A stretch of 64,000 nt of DNA, taken from Catenulispora yoronensis. Its GTDB lineage: Bacteria > Actinomycetota > Actinomycetes > Streptomycetales > Catenulisporaceae. The DNA is taken from assembly GCF_039531695.1 (NCBI RefSeq), contig NZ_BAAAQN010000005.1, positions 124,001 to 188,000 on the forward strand. Direction: 5' to 3'. Of the stretch, positions 50,645 through 58,968 are shown in pieces (the stretch's first letter is position 1; each line of letters begins with the position of its first letter). The notes under the pieces are model-generated. The model was not told the DNA's origin. It saw only the letters and a program-made list of their open reading frames with translations, and ran no database searches. A program made the position numbers and the translations under genes.

Positions 50645-50951
50645 ATCGTCCTCATCGAAAACGGTCCGCCCGGTGGGGCGGAATGGCAGATCGCCCCGGA
50701 GGTGGTCCGGGACGGATGTGCCGGCCGTCGCCGCGAGAGTCTGGTGAACGACGCCTGTTGTGTCAATGCTTTGGCTTTAATGGGCCAGAGCGGAAGCGTG
50801 CCCGTTGCTCATTTACGAGCGGCGATAGAGGATCGAAGCCCAATCAGTATGCTGAAGTACGTGCGATCGGCCGGACAGCGAACGTGATTTCGGCCGACGG
50901 CTACTGAGCACGCAGTAGTTGTGCCAGTGGCGGGAAAAACGGGGAGTGCGC
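50645..50951. other. 307-bp divergent intergenic region
   Basis: No gene is supported here. It lies between the cytochrome b operon (-) and a membrane-protein gene (+) and should contain both promoters. No clear -35/-10 pair or long palindrome is evident; the segment near 50830-50900 is less GC-rich. Confidence 0.4.
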
Positions 50952-51698
50952 ATGGCAAGGAAGCAACAGGCCATAACGCCGGATTCCGCTCGCCGCATCG
51001 GCCGCGTCTTCGCGGTCCTCGCCGGAGCGCTGGCGATGGCGATGGTCTGGGCCGCCTTCACCTTGAAGAGTGCCAACGACGACAAGCTACGCTTCGACGC
51101 CGCGCCGCTGTGCACCGGTACCGCGAATGAGCGCACGACGGTTGCTCAGCGTGCTGATTCATGCAAGGCCGAGGTCCCGGCGGTCGTGGCGGCGGTTCGG
51201 GTGACCGCGGGCAAGAACCGCATCGCGACGGTCACGCTGACCTTGGCCGGCGGCGCGCCGATCGCCACCGACGTCAAGCCCTACCTCGCACCCGACATCG
51301 GAGACTCGGTCACGGCGATCCTGTGGCACGGCCGGTGCGCCGTCATCCGCACGGAGGGGAACGGCGACGTGGCCACCAGCGACAGCCCTGCCCGGCACGT
51401 CAGCAACGATGACGCCGGGTTCCTGATCGGTCTGGCCGTCACCGTGGCACTCGAGGCGGTGGCAGGGCTGTTCCTGACGTACTTCCTGGTGGAACATGAG
51501 CGCATGGTGCCGGCGTACCTGCTGTCCGGCTTCGGACTGTTCATCGCGGTGGTGGCCAGCCTCGCGCACAACTACGCCGTGACGTTCGCGACGGCTTTTG
51601 CGGTGCCGCTGTGGGTGCTGGGCGTGTTCGTGGTGTGGCCGCGCCTCGCGTGGACGCGTCAGAGGAACAACTGGCAGTGGTCGAAAGAGCCGTTGTAG
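50952..51698 (+). CDS. Multi-pass membrane protein, unknown function
   Basis: 248 residues. One N-terminal helix (IGRVFAVLAGALAMAMVWAAFTL) is followed by an outer domain with two Cys (PLCTGTANERTTVAQRADSCKAEVPAVVAAVRVTAGKNRIATVTLTLAGG). Three further helices come next (GFLIGLAVTVALEAVAGLFLTYFL; YLLSGFGLFIAVVASLAHNY; FAVPLWVLGVFVVW). ATG 50952 has GGGGAG six nt upstream. No family recognised. Confidence 0.75.
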   Translation: MARKQQAITPDSARRIGRVFAVLAGALAMAMVWAAFTLKSANDDKLRFDAAPLCTGTANERTTVAQRADSCKAEVPAVVAAVRVTAGKNRIATVTLTLAGGAPIATDVKPYLAPDIGDSVTAILWHGRCAVIRTEGNGDVATSDSPARHVSNDDAGFLIGLAVTVALEAVAGLFLTYFLVEHERMVPAYLLSGFGLFIAVVASLAHNYAVTFATAFAVPLWVLGVFVVWPRLAWTRQRNNWQWSKEPL

Positions 51699-51763
51699 CG
51701 AACGAGCGCCACTGTCCAGAGCCCAGCACCCGACCGTTCGGTACCTACTGCCTTCTGACTTCT

Positions 51764-51800
51764 AGCGCTTAGCGCTTTTAGCGCTTCTGGACCTTCTAAC
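51764..51800. repeat. Short AGCGCTT repeats in the gap between convergent genes
   Basis: AGCGCT occurs at 51764, 51771 and 51780, followed by related CTTCTAACGCTTCTAG. It lies between genes ending at 51698 and 51805. As AGCGCT is self-complementary, it may also help termination. Confidence 0.5.
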
Positions 51801-51804
51801 GCTT

Positions 51805-52740
51805 CTAGCCCGTGATCTCCGGCAGCGGCCCCGGCCGTCGCACATCCGGCTCGATGTAGATCACCTTCGCCTCCGGCACCGCGGCGCGGATCCGCACCTC
51901 CGCGGCGTCGATCGCCTTGGCGACCTGCCCCGCCGAGTCGTCGTCCGGCACCGCGACCTTGACCGTGACCAGCAGCTCCTCCGGGCCCAGATACATGGTC
52001 CGCAGGTGGATCACGTCCAGGACCGTGCCGCCGTCGACCACGGCCTGCCGGATCGCCGCCACGTCCCGCCGTCCGGCGCCCTCGCCGATCAGCAGACTCT
52101 TCATCTCCACCGCGAGCACCAGCGCGGCCGTCACCAGCAGCAGTCCGATGCCGACCGTGCCCACGCCGTCCCAGCGGCCGTCGCCGGTGGCCACCGACGT
52201 CAGCACCCCGAACAACGCCAGGGCCAGCCCGAGCAGCGCGCCGGAGTCCTCCAGAAGCACCACCGGCAGCTCCGGGGTCGTGGCGTGGCGGATGAACCCG
52301 ATCCACGAGCGGCCCTTGCGCAGCCCCTCGGCCGCCTTCACCGCCGTCCGGAACGAGCTGCCCTCCAGCACCGCGGCGAACACCAGGACACCGGCGGCCC
52401 AGTACCAGTCGTCGACCGGGCGCGGATGGACGATCTTGTGCCACCCCTCGTACAGGGCGAACAACCCTCCGAGGCTGAACAGCACCACCGAGACCAGGAA
52501 CGCGTAGACGAACCGCTCCCGGCCGTAGCCGAACGGATGCTCCGGATCAGGCTTCTTCTTCGCCTGCTTGCCGCCGATCAGCAGCAGGATCTGGTTCCCG
52601 GAGTCGGCGATCGAGTGCACGCCCTCGGCGAGCATCGACGCGGATCCGGAAAAGGCGAACGCGACGAACTTGCTCACCGCGATGCCCGCATTGGCTCCCA
52701 AGGCCGCCAAAACGGCCCTGGTACTGCCACCCGCGCTCAT
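51805..52740 (-). CDS. Cation diffusion facilitator family transporter
   Basis: 311 residues from ATG 52740. Helix 2 carries the metal-site pattern SGSASMLAEGVHSIADSGNQ (HxxxD), and HPFGYGRERF follows, both standard for CDF exporters. Five to six helices are visible, for example FVYAFLVSVVLFSLGGLFALYEG, VVLLEDSGALLGLALALFGVL and GVGTVGIGLLLVTAALVL. The cytoplasmic C-terminal domain (DVAAIRQAVVDGGTVLDVIHLRTMYLGPEELLVTVKVAV) is typical. It exports divalent metals by proton exchange. GAGGAG supports this start over an ATG 22 codons earlier. Confidence 0.9.
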   Translation of the reverse strand: MSAGGSTRAVLAALGANAGIAVSKFVAFAFSGSASMLAEGVHSIADSGNQILLLIGGKQAKKKPDPEHPFGYGRERFVYAFLVSVVLFSLGGLFALYEGWHKIVHPRPVDDWYWAAGVLVFAAVLEGSSFRTAVKAAEGLRKGRSWIGFIRHATTPELPVVLLEDSGALLGLALALFGVLTSVATGDGRWDGVGTVGIGLLLVTAALVLAVEMKSLLIGEGAGRRDVAAIRQAVVDGGTVLDVIHLRTMYLGPEELLVTVKVAVPDDDSAGQVAKAIDAAEVRIRAAVPEAKVIYIEPDVRRPGPLPEITG

Positions 52741-52845
52741 GCGCGTCAACTCCTCGAAACTCGGGACTTTACGGTCCGGAGCGCACAGCGTAGCAACGCT
52801 GGGCACGTCAAGGGCGGGTCGAACGCATACGGCCTACTCACACCG

Positions 52846-55800
52846 CTACACCAGCCGCCGATCGATCGCCTCCGCCTGTTGCCGGTGCTCCTGGGCCAGC
52901 CCGAGCTTGCGCAGCCTCGTGAACAGCTCACTCAGCGCACGATGCGCCTGCGTCTGCTCCAACAACGCCGCCGCTTGGCGCGCGACGCCCAGCGCCGCGT
53001 TGTACGCCGCGATCGCCTGGGACGTGTCGCCGACCGCCAGATGCGTGCTGCCCACTGCCAGATGCACCTCGCACTGACGCCGCTGGTCGTGGGTCTGCTG
53101 CGCCAGCTCGGCCGCGAGCCGCAGAGCCTCGAACGCCGCCGGGTGGTCCGCGAGATGGGTGTGCGCCGACGCCACCAGGATGAGGCTGTCGATCTCGCTG
53201 CGATGGTCGCCGAGCGCCCGGAACCCCTGCAACGCCGCCTGGCACGAGACCAGGGCCCGGACGTGGTCCCCGGCGTGCTCGTACACGGCTCCGATGTTGT
53301 TGCCCAGCACGGCGGTGATCAACGGATCGCCGAGCGTTCCGGACAGCGTGTGCGCCTCCTGGAAACAGGCCAGCGCCTCATGATGGTGATCGACGCGCCG
53401 GTGCAGCTCGCCCAGGTTGATCAGGACATCGCAGATCACTGCCAGGTCGTTCTGCCGTCGGGCGATCGCCAATGCTTGGTTGGCGCGGGTGAAGGCCTGG
53501 TCGTGGTGGCCCTGGAAGAAGGTCGCGACGGCCCAGAGGTTCTCGGTCACCGCCACCCGGCTCGCATCGCCGAGGCTTTCGTACAGCGCCGCGGCGGTGC
53601 TGTAGGCGCGGACCGCCTGGTCGTGGTCCTCCGCGACGTAGTGTGCGCGGCCGATCTGGAAGTGGGTGTCGGCCTGGCCGTAGCGGTCGCCGAGGACGTC
53701 CCAGATGGCCAAGGCGGCGTGCCCGGCCCGCAGCGCCTTCTCCAACTCGTCGGTCCTGATGAACATGCCTGCCTGGTCGGTGAGTAAACGCGCTCTGACG
53801 GCGTCGGCTTCGGCGTCAGCTGCGACAGTCGTTTCCGCTTCCGTTTCCGCCTTTGGTTCCGTCTCTGTCTCTGTTTCTGTCTCGGCCTCTGTCTCGGTCT
53901 CGGTCTCTGTCACCGGAACGTCGATCATCGGCTCAATGCTCTGCAACGCCTGCTGCCACAGGCCCCTGCGATCCAGATGCTGCGCGAGGACATGGGGGAG
54001 CAGCCCGATCTGGCCCCGCCGCCCCGCCTGCGCCGCCCACCCCGTCACCGCGGCGAGATTGAGCTGCTCGTCGTCCAGCCACGTCCGCGCCTGCTCGGCG
54101 GTGTCCAGACGAACCCCCTCCAACGGCGCCGAAGCCGCCGGGTAGGCCAGCGCCCGACGGCGCGGGTGCAGGGCGTGATCGGCCCGGGCGCTCGCCGCCT
54201 CGTAGAACGCGATGGCCCGGTCGACACCCTGCTGGTTGTCCTGGAGCTCCTCCTCGCCGGCCTGCGCCAGGATGTATTGGCGCAGCAGGTCGTGGAGCCG
54301 ATAGCGGTGCGAACTGGTGTGGTCCAGGAGCCGGTGGTCCACCAGCGCGTCCAGGCGGACGTCGGTGTCGGCCGGCTCGCCGCGCGACATCGCGGCCGCG
54401 GCCGGCAAGCCGATGTCCGGGCCGGGATGCGCGGCGATGTAGCGCAGCAGATCGCGCAGCGGGGCGCTCAACGCCTGGAACGACATCGCGAACGCGGTGT
54501 GGATCGGGCCGGTCAGCGGATCCTCGGCCAGCGCCCGCGAGGTCGTCGACAACCGCGCGACCAGGTCGCCGACCGTCCACACCGGCCGGCTGCGCAGATG
54601 CCCGGCGGCCACCGTGATGGCCAGCGCCAGGCCGCCGCAGCTCCGGGTGAACCGGGCCAGGTCGTCGTCGTCGGCCAGCGTGCGGTCCGTGATGTGCGCC
54701 AGGATCTCGGTCGCCGCCGCGTCGGGCAGCGGACCGAGCGTGCGCTGCCGGATCCCGGAGGGCCCGGTCAGGCGCCGCCGGGAGGTGACGAGCACGATCG
54801 TGCCGGCCGCCGCCGGGATCAACGGCTCGATCTGGGCCGTGTCCTGGGCGTCGTCGAGGACGATCAGGTACCGGCGGCCGCTCGTCCGCTTGCGCCAGAG
54901 GGCGGCCAGCGCCGGAAGCGTGTCCGCCCGGCCCAGCTGCCGCCACGGCGTCCCGACCGCTTCCAGCAACTGGGTCAGCGCCTGGCGTGGATCCACCGGC
55001 GGGAGATGCGGGTCGTGGGTGTGCAGATTGATCTGCAACGAGCCGTCGGGACAGCGCGAGCGCAGCCGATGCGCGGCGTGCACGGCGAGCGTCGTCTTGC
55101 CGATGCCGGCCAGGCCGTCGACCGCGAACAGCGCGCCGCGCGTCCCGGGCCGCAGGTCCGCGGTCACGGCGTCGACCAGGGCGGCCAGGTCCTCCTCGCG
55201 CCCGGCCACGTGGGGCGGGTCGGGATCGAGGGTGTCGACGGGGGTCGGGGCGCCGGTCGCTCCTGGTGTTCCGGCCGCGCCGCCTGCTCCGGCCGCCCCG
55301 GCTGCTCCGGCTGCGAGCGGGCGCTGCGACGTTGTCCCGTTGAGCAGCCGCTGGTGCAGCATCCGCAACTCAGGGCGCGGGTCGGTCCCGGTCTCGGAAC
55401 GCAGCCGCTCCCGGACCTCCCGGTACAGCGCCAGCGCGTCGCCGGGACGCCCGGCCCCGTCCAGGGCGGTCATCAGCAGTTCCGTGACCCGCTGGTCGAT
55501 CCGGCCGGACGACAGCTCCGTGAGCTCCGCCACCGCGTCGTCGGCACTGCCGCCACTGCGCAGGTCCAGCTCGATGCGCCGAAGCACGGCGGTCCGGAGC
55601 TTGTCGGTCAGGACCCTGCGAACGGTGTCCGCCCACACTCCCGCCAGACCGGCCAGGGGCTCGCCGGTCCAGAGCGTCTCCGCCTGCCGGAACAACTTCC
55701 TGGCCGACTGCGGATCAGCCCCGGCGCGGGCCTGCGCCTGCGACACCAGGAGATCGAAGCGGTGGACGTCGACCGCGCCGGCCGGGACGTCCATCCGGTA

Positions 55801-56067
55801 TCCGGCCCGGCTGCTGGTGATGACCTCGGCCTGATGCCCGGCCTCGCGCAGCCGCCGGCGTAACCGGGAGATGTAGGCCTGGAGCGTGGCTTTGAACTTC
55901 TCCGGTGGGTGCTCGTCCCACAGCCGGTCGGCGAGCGTCCGCGCGGAGACCGCGCGACCGCGTTCCATGAGCAGAATCGCCAATACGGCCTGTTCCTTGG
56001 TCGTACCGGCCTCCTCGAAACGATCTTCGAGGACGAGGCCGACCGGACCGAGCACGTTGTACTGCAT
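52846..56067 (-). CDS. SARP-type AfsR-like regulator with NB-ARC and TPR domains
   Basis: 1073 residues. Domain order: winged-helix OmpR-type DNA-binding domain (AILLMERGRAVSARTLADRLWDEHPPEKFKATLQAYISRLRRRL), bacterial transcriptional activation domain (residues about 95-240), NB-ARC ATPase with P-loop GLAGIGKTTLAVHA and Walker B LIVLDDAQD, then C-terminal TPR repeats. A Thr/Glu repeat (ETETETEAETETETETE) sits before the TPRs. Such proteins control secondary metabolism in actinomycetes, often tuned by a bound partner. It follows the XRE gene on the same strand by 99 nt. The target cluster may be the NRPS-like genes to the right, which is only a guess. Confidence 0.93.
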   Translation of the reverse strand: MQYNVLGPVGLVLEDRFEEAGTTKEQAVLAILLMERGRAVSARTLADRLWDEHPPEKFKATLQAYISRLRRRLREAGHQAEVITSSRAGYRMDVPAGAVDVHRFDLLVSQAQARAGADPQSARKLFRQAETLWTGEPLAGLAGVWADTVRRVLTDKLRTAVLRRIELDLRSGGSADDAVAELTELSSGRIDQRVTELLMTALDGAGRPGDALALYREVRERLRSETGTDPRPELRMLHQRLLNGTTSQRPLAAGAAGAAGAGGAAGTPGATGAPTPVDTLDPDPPHVAGREEDLAALVDAVTADLRPGTRGALFAVDGLAGIGKTTLAVHAAHRLRSRCPDGSLQINLHTHDPHLPPVDPRQALTQLLEAVGTPWRQLGRADTLPALAALWRKRTSGRRYLIVLDDAQDTAQIEPLIPAAAGTIVLVTSRRRLTGPSGIRQRTLGPLPDAAATEILAHITDRTLADDDDLARFTRSCGGLALAITVAAGHLRSRPVWTVGDLVARLSTTSRALAEDPLTGPIHTAFAMSFQALSAPLRDLLRYIAAHPGPDIGLPAAAAMSRGEPADTDVRLDALVDHRLLDHTSSHRYRLHDLLRQYILAQAGEEELQDNQQGVDRAIAFYEAASARADHALHPRRRALAYPAASAPLEGVRLDTAEQARTWLDDEQLNLAAVTGWAAQAGRRGQIGLLPHVLAQHLDRRGLWQQALQSIEPMIDVPVTETETETEAETETETETEPKAETEAETTVAADAEADAVRARLLTDQAGMFIRTDELEKALRAGHAALAIWDVLGDRYGQADTHFQIGRAHYVAEDHDQAVRAYSTAAALYESLGDASRVAVTENLWAVATFFQGHHDQAFTRANQALAIARRQNDLAVICDVLINLGELHRRVDHHHEALACFQEAHTLSGTLGDPLITAVLGNNIGAVYEHAGDHVRALVSCQAALQGFRALGDHRSEIDSLILVASAHTHLADHPAAFEALRLAAELAQQTHDQRRQCEVHLAVGSTHLAVGDTSQAIAAYNAALGVARQAAALLEQTQAHRALSELFTRLRKLGLAQEHRQQAEAIDRRLV

Positions 56068-56166
56068 GGGTGCCCCCCTCGTGCACTTGCAGGACGTCGC
56101 TCTGCCACCAATGGTCGCACCGCCGCTTATCGGACTCCAGAGGCGGTTCCTGCCAAATGGCGTCCG

Positions 56167-56661
56167 CTAGGAGGCAACAGGCTCCAATTCCACCCGGCAG
56201 CCCAGGCGGTCGGCCCAGACGATCAATGCGATCGACCGCGGAAACATTTGCACATCTTCCCAGCGCTGCAGGGATGATCTGCTCACCCCGAGCAACAAGC
56301 CAAGATCTGTTTGTGTAAGTTTCCGAATCATGCGCTGGGCCCGCAACGGCATCGCCAGCCGCCGCATTTCACATGCCTCCCACGTCTCCCCGTCACCGGG
56401 CTCCACCGGCGGCAGCGGCGGACTCGCCCCCGGGGATTCCGTGATCACCAACCGGAATCCCAATTCCCGCGCCCAACTGATGAGGTGATCCAGATTCGGC
56501 GCGTCCGATCCCCGCTCCCAGTCCTGCAACGCCCGGTTCGACACCCCCGCCAAGCTGGACAGCGCCACCTGCGAGAGCTCGGCCGCCCGCCTGGCCAGCA
56601 ACAGCTGCGATTGGATCTCTCGTAGTCGCCGCTGCGCCGCCACGTTGATCCGCAAAGCCAT
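56167..56661 (-). CDS. Double helix-turn-helix XRE-type regulator
   Basis: 164 residues with two XRE-like HTH segments. The first is about residues 17-55 (LLLARRAAELSQVALSSLAGVSNRALQDWERGSDAPNLDHL). The second is about 110-150 (QRMIRKLTQTDLGLLLGVSRSSLQRWEDVQMFPRSIALIVWADRLG). Two tandem HTH domains in one small protein are uncommon. ATG 56661 (MALRINVAAQRR) is used; an ATG seven codons earlier exists. Divergent from it is the FIHHM-repeat peptide gene, and the SARP gene is downstream on the same strand. It could regulate either. Confidence 0.8.
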   Translation of the reverse strand: MALRINVAAQRRLREIQSQLLLARRAAELSQVALSSLAGVSNRALQDWERGSDAPNLDHLISWARELGFRLVITESPGASPPLPPVEPGDGETWEACEMRRLAMPLRAQRMIRKLTQTDLGLLLGVSRSSLQRWEDVQMFPRSIALIVWADRLGCRVELEPVAS

Positions 56662-57007
56662 TCCCCACACCCCGCACGTCATGGCCGCCGGAATGATCCT
56701 CCGGCGGTGGAAAACCTCGGGACATTGCCCTGGCCTGGCCTCCCCGAATGATCACTGAATCAAACCCGCGGCAGTCGGGGGAATCCCGCACGCCGTGGCC
56801 AAACAATGCAAGAAATGAGAATTTCTTCATTTGGATTTCCCGAGAAGGGCTCACTAGGATTGCCCTATGGTCAAGTAGGCGATGGTGCCTGACCTGGCCT
56901 TGTGCTCATTCCTGCCCGTAACGCAAATATCCCAGCACCATACGCGCGATTCATGGCGAAAACGACCATGGCGCGAAAGTTCATTCTGAACGAATAGGAG
57001 TCGTTGC
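56662..57007. other. 346-bp divergent intergenic region, AT-richer, with inverted repeat
   Basis: No gene is supported here. Around 56810-56832, AAATGAGAA is followed by TTCTTCATTT, an imperfect inverted repeat. The region is clearly poorer in GC than its flanks. It should contain promoters for the XRE gene (-) and the peptide gene (+) and is a likely XRE target. Confidence 0.45.
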
Positions 57008-57322
57008 GTGAAGCGGATATCCGCACCTGTCGCCACCCTGGCGGCAGGTTTGATCATTATCAGCGGTGCCTCCACCCAGGCCTCGGCCGCCACCCGCGGC
57101 ACCGCACCCGCTCAGCAGGTTCAGCAGGTTCAGCACCAGCCGCAGGCGCAGTACGTCATCCACGACGCGACCTTCATCCACCACATGAACGGCGGCCCTG
57201 ACGCCGCCCCGGTCCAGCGCCAGTTCACCGTCCGCCCCGCGACCTTCATCCACCACATGGACGCCCCGGGACCCGACGCCACCACGCCCGCCGCTCAGGC
57301 ACAGCCCACCCTCACCGCCTGA
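57008..57322 (+). CDS. Small secreted protein with duplicated ATFIHHM motif
   Basis: 104 residues from GTG 57008, with AGGAG seven nt upstream. The N-terminus is a clean signal peptide (MKRISAPVATLAAGLIIISGASTQASA). After a Gln-rich stretch (QQVQQVQHQPQAQ), the segment DATFIHHMNGGPDA and, 32 residues on, PATFIHHMDAPGPDA form a near-exact duplicate, with about 20 identical bases in each copy. The mature product is about 75 residues, with no Cys. No family is recognised. It lies between a divergent XRE regulator and a DUF397 gene. Confidence 0.7.
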   Translation: MKRISAPVATLAAGLIIISGASTQASAATRGTAPAQQVQQVQHQPQAQYVIHDATFIHHMNGGPDAAPVQRQFTVRPATFIHHMDAPGPDATTPAAQAQPTLTA

Positions 57323-57365
57323 CCCGCTCCGCCACCACACCCCCCGCACCACACCCCCGAACGCC

Positions 57366-57402
57366 GCGCGGCCCGGACGGATGACCTCCGCCCGGGCCGC
57401 GC
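57366..57402. terminator. Bidirectional hairpin after the peptide gene
   Basis: A 15-bp stem beginning GCGCGGCCCGG, with one mismatch and an ATGACCT loop, lies between the peptide gene (+) and the DUF397 gene (-). Confidence 0.8.
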
Positions 57403-57466
57403 CACGTCCTCAGCCTTCCCCTCGCTCTACTCCCAAGCCCCCTCCCGACCCGCTCCCGACCCTCTC

Positions 57467-57685
57467 CTAGCGCGGCATGGTGAATTCGCCATTGAACACA
57501 CCCAGCTCGAAGGCCTCCCAGCCGGCACGATCGAACACCAGCACCGGCCCATCAGGTTGTCGACTACTACGAACCCGGGCCTCGACCCCCCGTTCACCAT
57601 CGACCAGCTGCACCTCCACGCTGTCGACCGTGCCACCACTGAAACTGCTCTTGACCCAGTCCTGGTCCTGACACTGCGGGCTCAT
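57467..57685 (-). CDS. DUF397 domain protein
   Basis: 72 residues from ATG 57685 (MSPQCQDQDWVKSSFSGG), matching the DUF397 pattern: WVKSSFSGG at the start, then VEARVRSSRQPDGPVLVFDRAGWEAFELGVFNGEF. GGAGG lies upstream. DUF397 proteins normally pair with an adjacent XRE regulator (as around WhiJ-type loci) and act in development or antibiotic control. Here the XRE gene is 0.8 kb away with the secreted-peptide gene between them. Confidence 0.9.
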   Translation of the reverse strand: MSPQCQDQDWVKSSFSGGTVDSVEVQLVDGERGVEARVRSSRQPDGPVLVFDRAGWEAFELGVFNGEFTMPR

Positions 57686-58291
57686 CGCCCCTCCTCCCGT
57701 CAAACACCCCCGCGCCCCCGGAGTAGGCCCCCCGACACGGCGCCTAGCCGCAAACGGCACCCCGACCACGACTCCGCTGTCCGGCCAGCAACCGCCCAGG
57801 TGGCAAGCGAACCGCAACTGACCTCGGCCGTTCCGTCTGCACAAGAGTGCTTCCACCCCCGGTTGCCATCCCGCTTGCCGTTCACTTGACGTCCGGCTTG
57901 CACACGCCCGCGCACGCGCCCCCACCCACCCCCACACCCCGGTTTGGAACAACCCGATCCACACCCGCCGCACCAACCCCACCAACCCCACCGCCAACAG
58001 ACCCACCGCACCGAACAGCAGTCACCCACCCACACCCGGCACGATGATCCGCACATCCGAATACTTCTCCGCCACCCCGGCCCAAAACACCCGCACCACC
58101 CCCAGTGCCGCCGCCGGCCCCCACACCGCCGCAACCCGCCACCCACCGACCCCCACCCCACCCCCGAACCCCACCCAAAAACCCCAGGTCGCGAATCGAT
58201 TTCCCTTCCCGCCCCAGGTCTGGCTAATATAGGCAACGCCCGCCGGGGAGATCAGCAAGATCGATCGGAAGATCTCGCCGGGGGACCAGAT
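57686..58291. other. 606-bp gap with a C-rich low-complexity stretch
   Basis: No gene is supported. From about 57890 to 58190 the plus strand is C-rich (many CCCACCC-type runs) with strong strand bias and no convincing codon pattern. The predicted minus-strand frames here are long only because stops are rare. tRNA-Ala follows. Confidence 0.5.
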
Positions 58292-58364
58292 GGGGCTTTA
58301 GCTCAGTTGGTAGAGCATTTGTCTGGCAGACAAAAGGTCAGGGGTTCAAGTCCCCTAAGCTCCA
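58292..58364 (+). tRNA. tRNA-Ala (anticodon GGC)
   Basis: A 73-nt cloverleaf: acceptor GGGGCTT pairs with AAGCTCC, D stem GCTC/GAGC, anticodon stem TTTGT/ACAAA with loop CTGGCAG (anticodon GGC, reading GCC), T stem AGGGG/CCCCT with loop TTCAAGT. The G3:U70 pair that identifies alanine tRNAs is present. The 3' CCA is not encoded. Confidence 0.95.
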
Positions 58365-58401
58365 CAAAGAACATCCTCCGGGGTGTTCGCGCAAGCAGGT
58401 A

Positions 58402-58433
58402 ACGGCCCCGACCGCCAGGTCAGGGCCGTTTTT
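58402..58433 (+). terminator. Intrinsic terminator after tRNA-Ala
   Basis: ACGGCCC pairs with GGGCCGT, with a further three pairs inside one mismatch, followed directly by TTTTT. This is the clearest U-run terminator in the window. Confidence 0.8.
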
Positions 58434-58531
58434 GCGTCCACGGGTGTTCGAACGCCGGGTCTCATCCAAACTCGCTTTGGATCGTGGTTTGGTGCTGTCT
58501 GTGGCGAATACGTGGTGAAGTGTCGGCCCGA

Positions 58532-58900
58532 TCAGGCGTCCTCATCCGCCTCCGGCTCGCTCCACTCCAAAGCCGCCTCGATGCGCTTGCGTGCGAGTTC
58601 CTCTTGGCCGTCGATGCACTTGGCGTAGGTGCTGAGCAGCATCTCGACGCTGTGGCCGGCCCACTCGGCGACTTGCGGTGCGGTGATACCCGCGTTCAGC
58701 CAGGGGGACAGGCAGGCAGGGCGAAGATCATGGGGCCGTTTGGCCAAGGGCGACTCGTAATTTGGAAGCGTGCAGTCCTGAAGCCGCAGCGCGAGTACTT
58801 CACTCGGCCGCAGCCCGGTGTAGTACAGGGTTGCGAAGAAGCCCGACGAGTCGCGGCCCGGTCTTCATCGACCAGCTTGAGCGGTATCGTCTCCGCCTTC
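58532..58900 (-). pseudogene. Decayed tyrosine-recombinase integrase
   Basis: The minus strand encodes integrase fragments. An open segment (58532-58864) reads FFATLYYTGLRPSEVLALRLQDC, then jumps to SPLAKRPHDLRPACLSPWLNAGI and QVAEWAGHSVEMLLSTYAKCIDGQ. These are the catalytic Arg-I region, the HxxR region and the final Tyr region. About 100 residues between the first two are missing, HDLRH is changed to HDLRP, and upstream sequence is shifted (GPRLVGLL in another frame). It lies directly after tRNA-Ala, a common integration site, so it is a remnant of an integrated element. Confidence 0.75.
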
Positions 58901-58968
58901 GTCGCCGAGGCTGCGTAGCGCAGAAACCATGGTGAGCCGATGCGGCGTGCTGACGTACCCTTCCGCGC

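Noticed and set aside
53977..55863. Long plus-strand frame opposite the SARP regulator
   Set aside because: Shadow frame, Arg/Gly-rich, no domain; the minus strand has clear BTAD and NB-ARC motifs.
57944..58402. Plus-strand frame running through the tRNA
   Set aside because: It reads through tRNA-Ala and is built of His/Pro repeats from the C-rich stretch, so it is not a gene.
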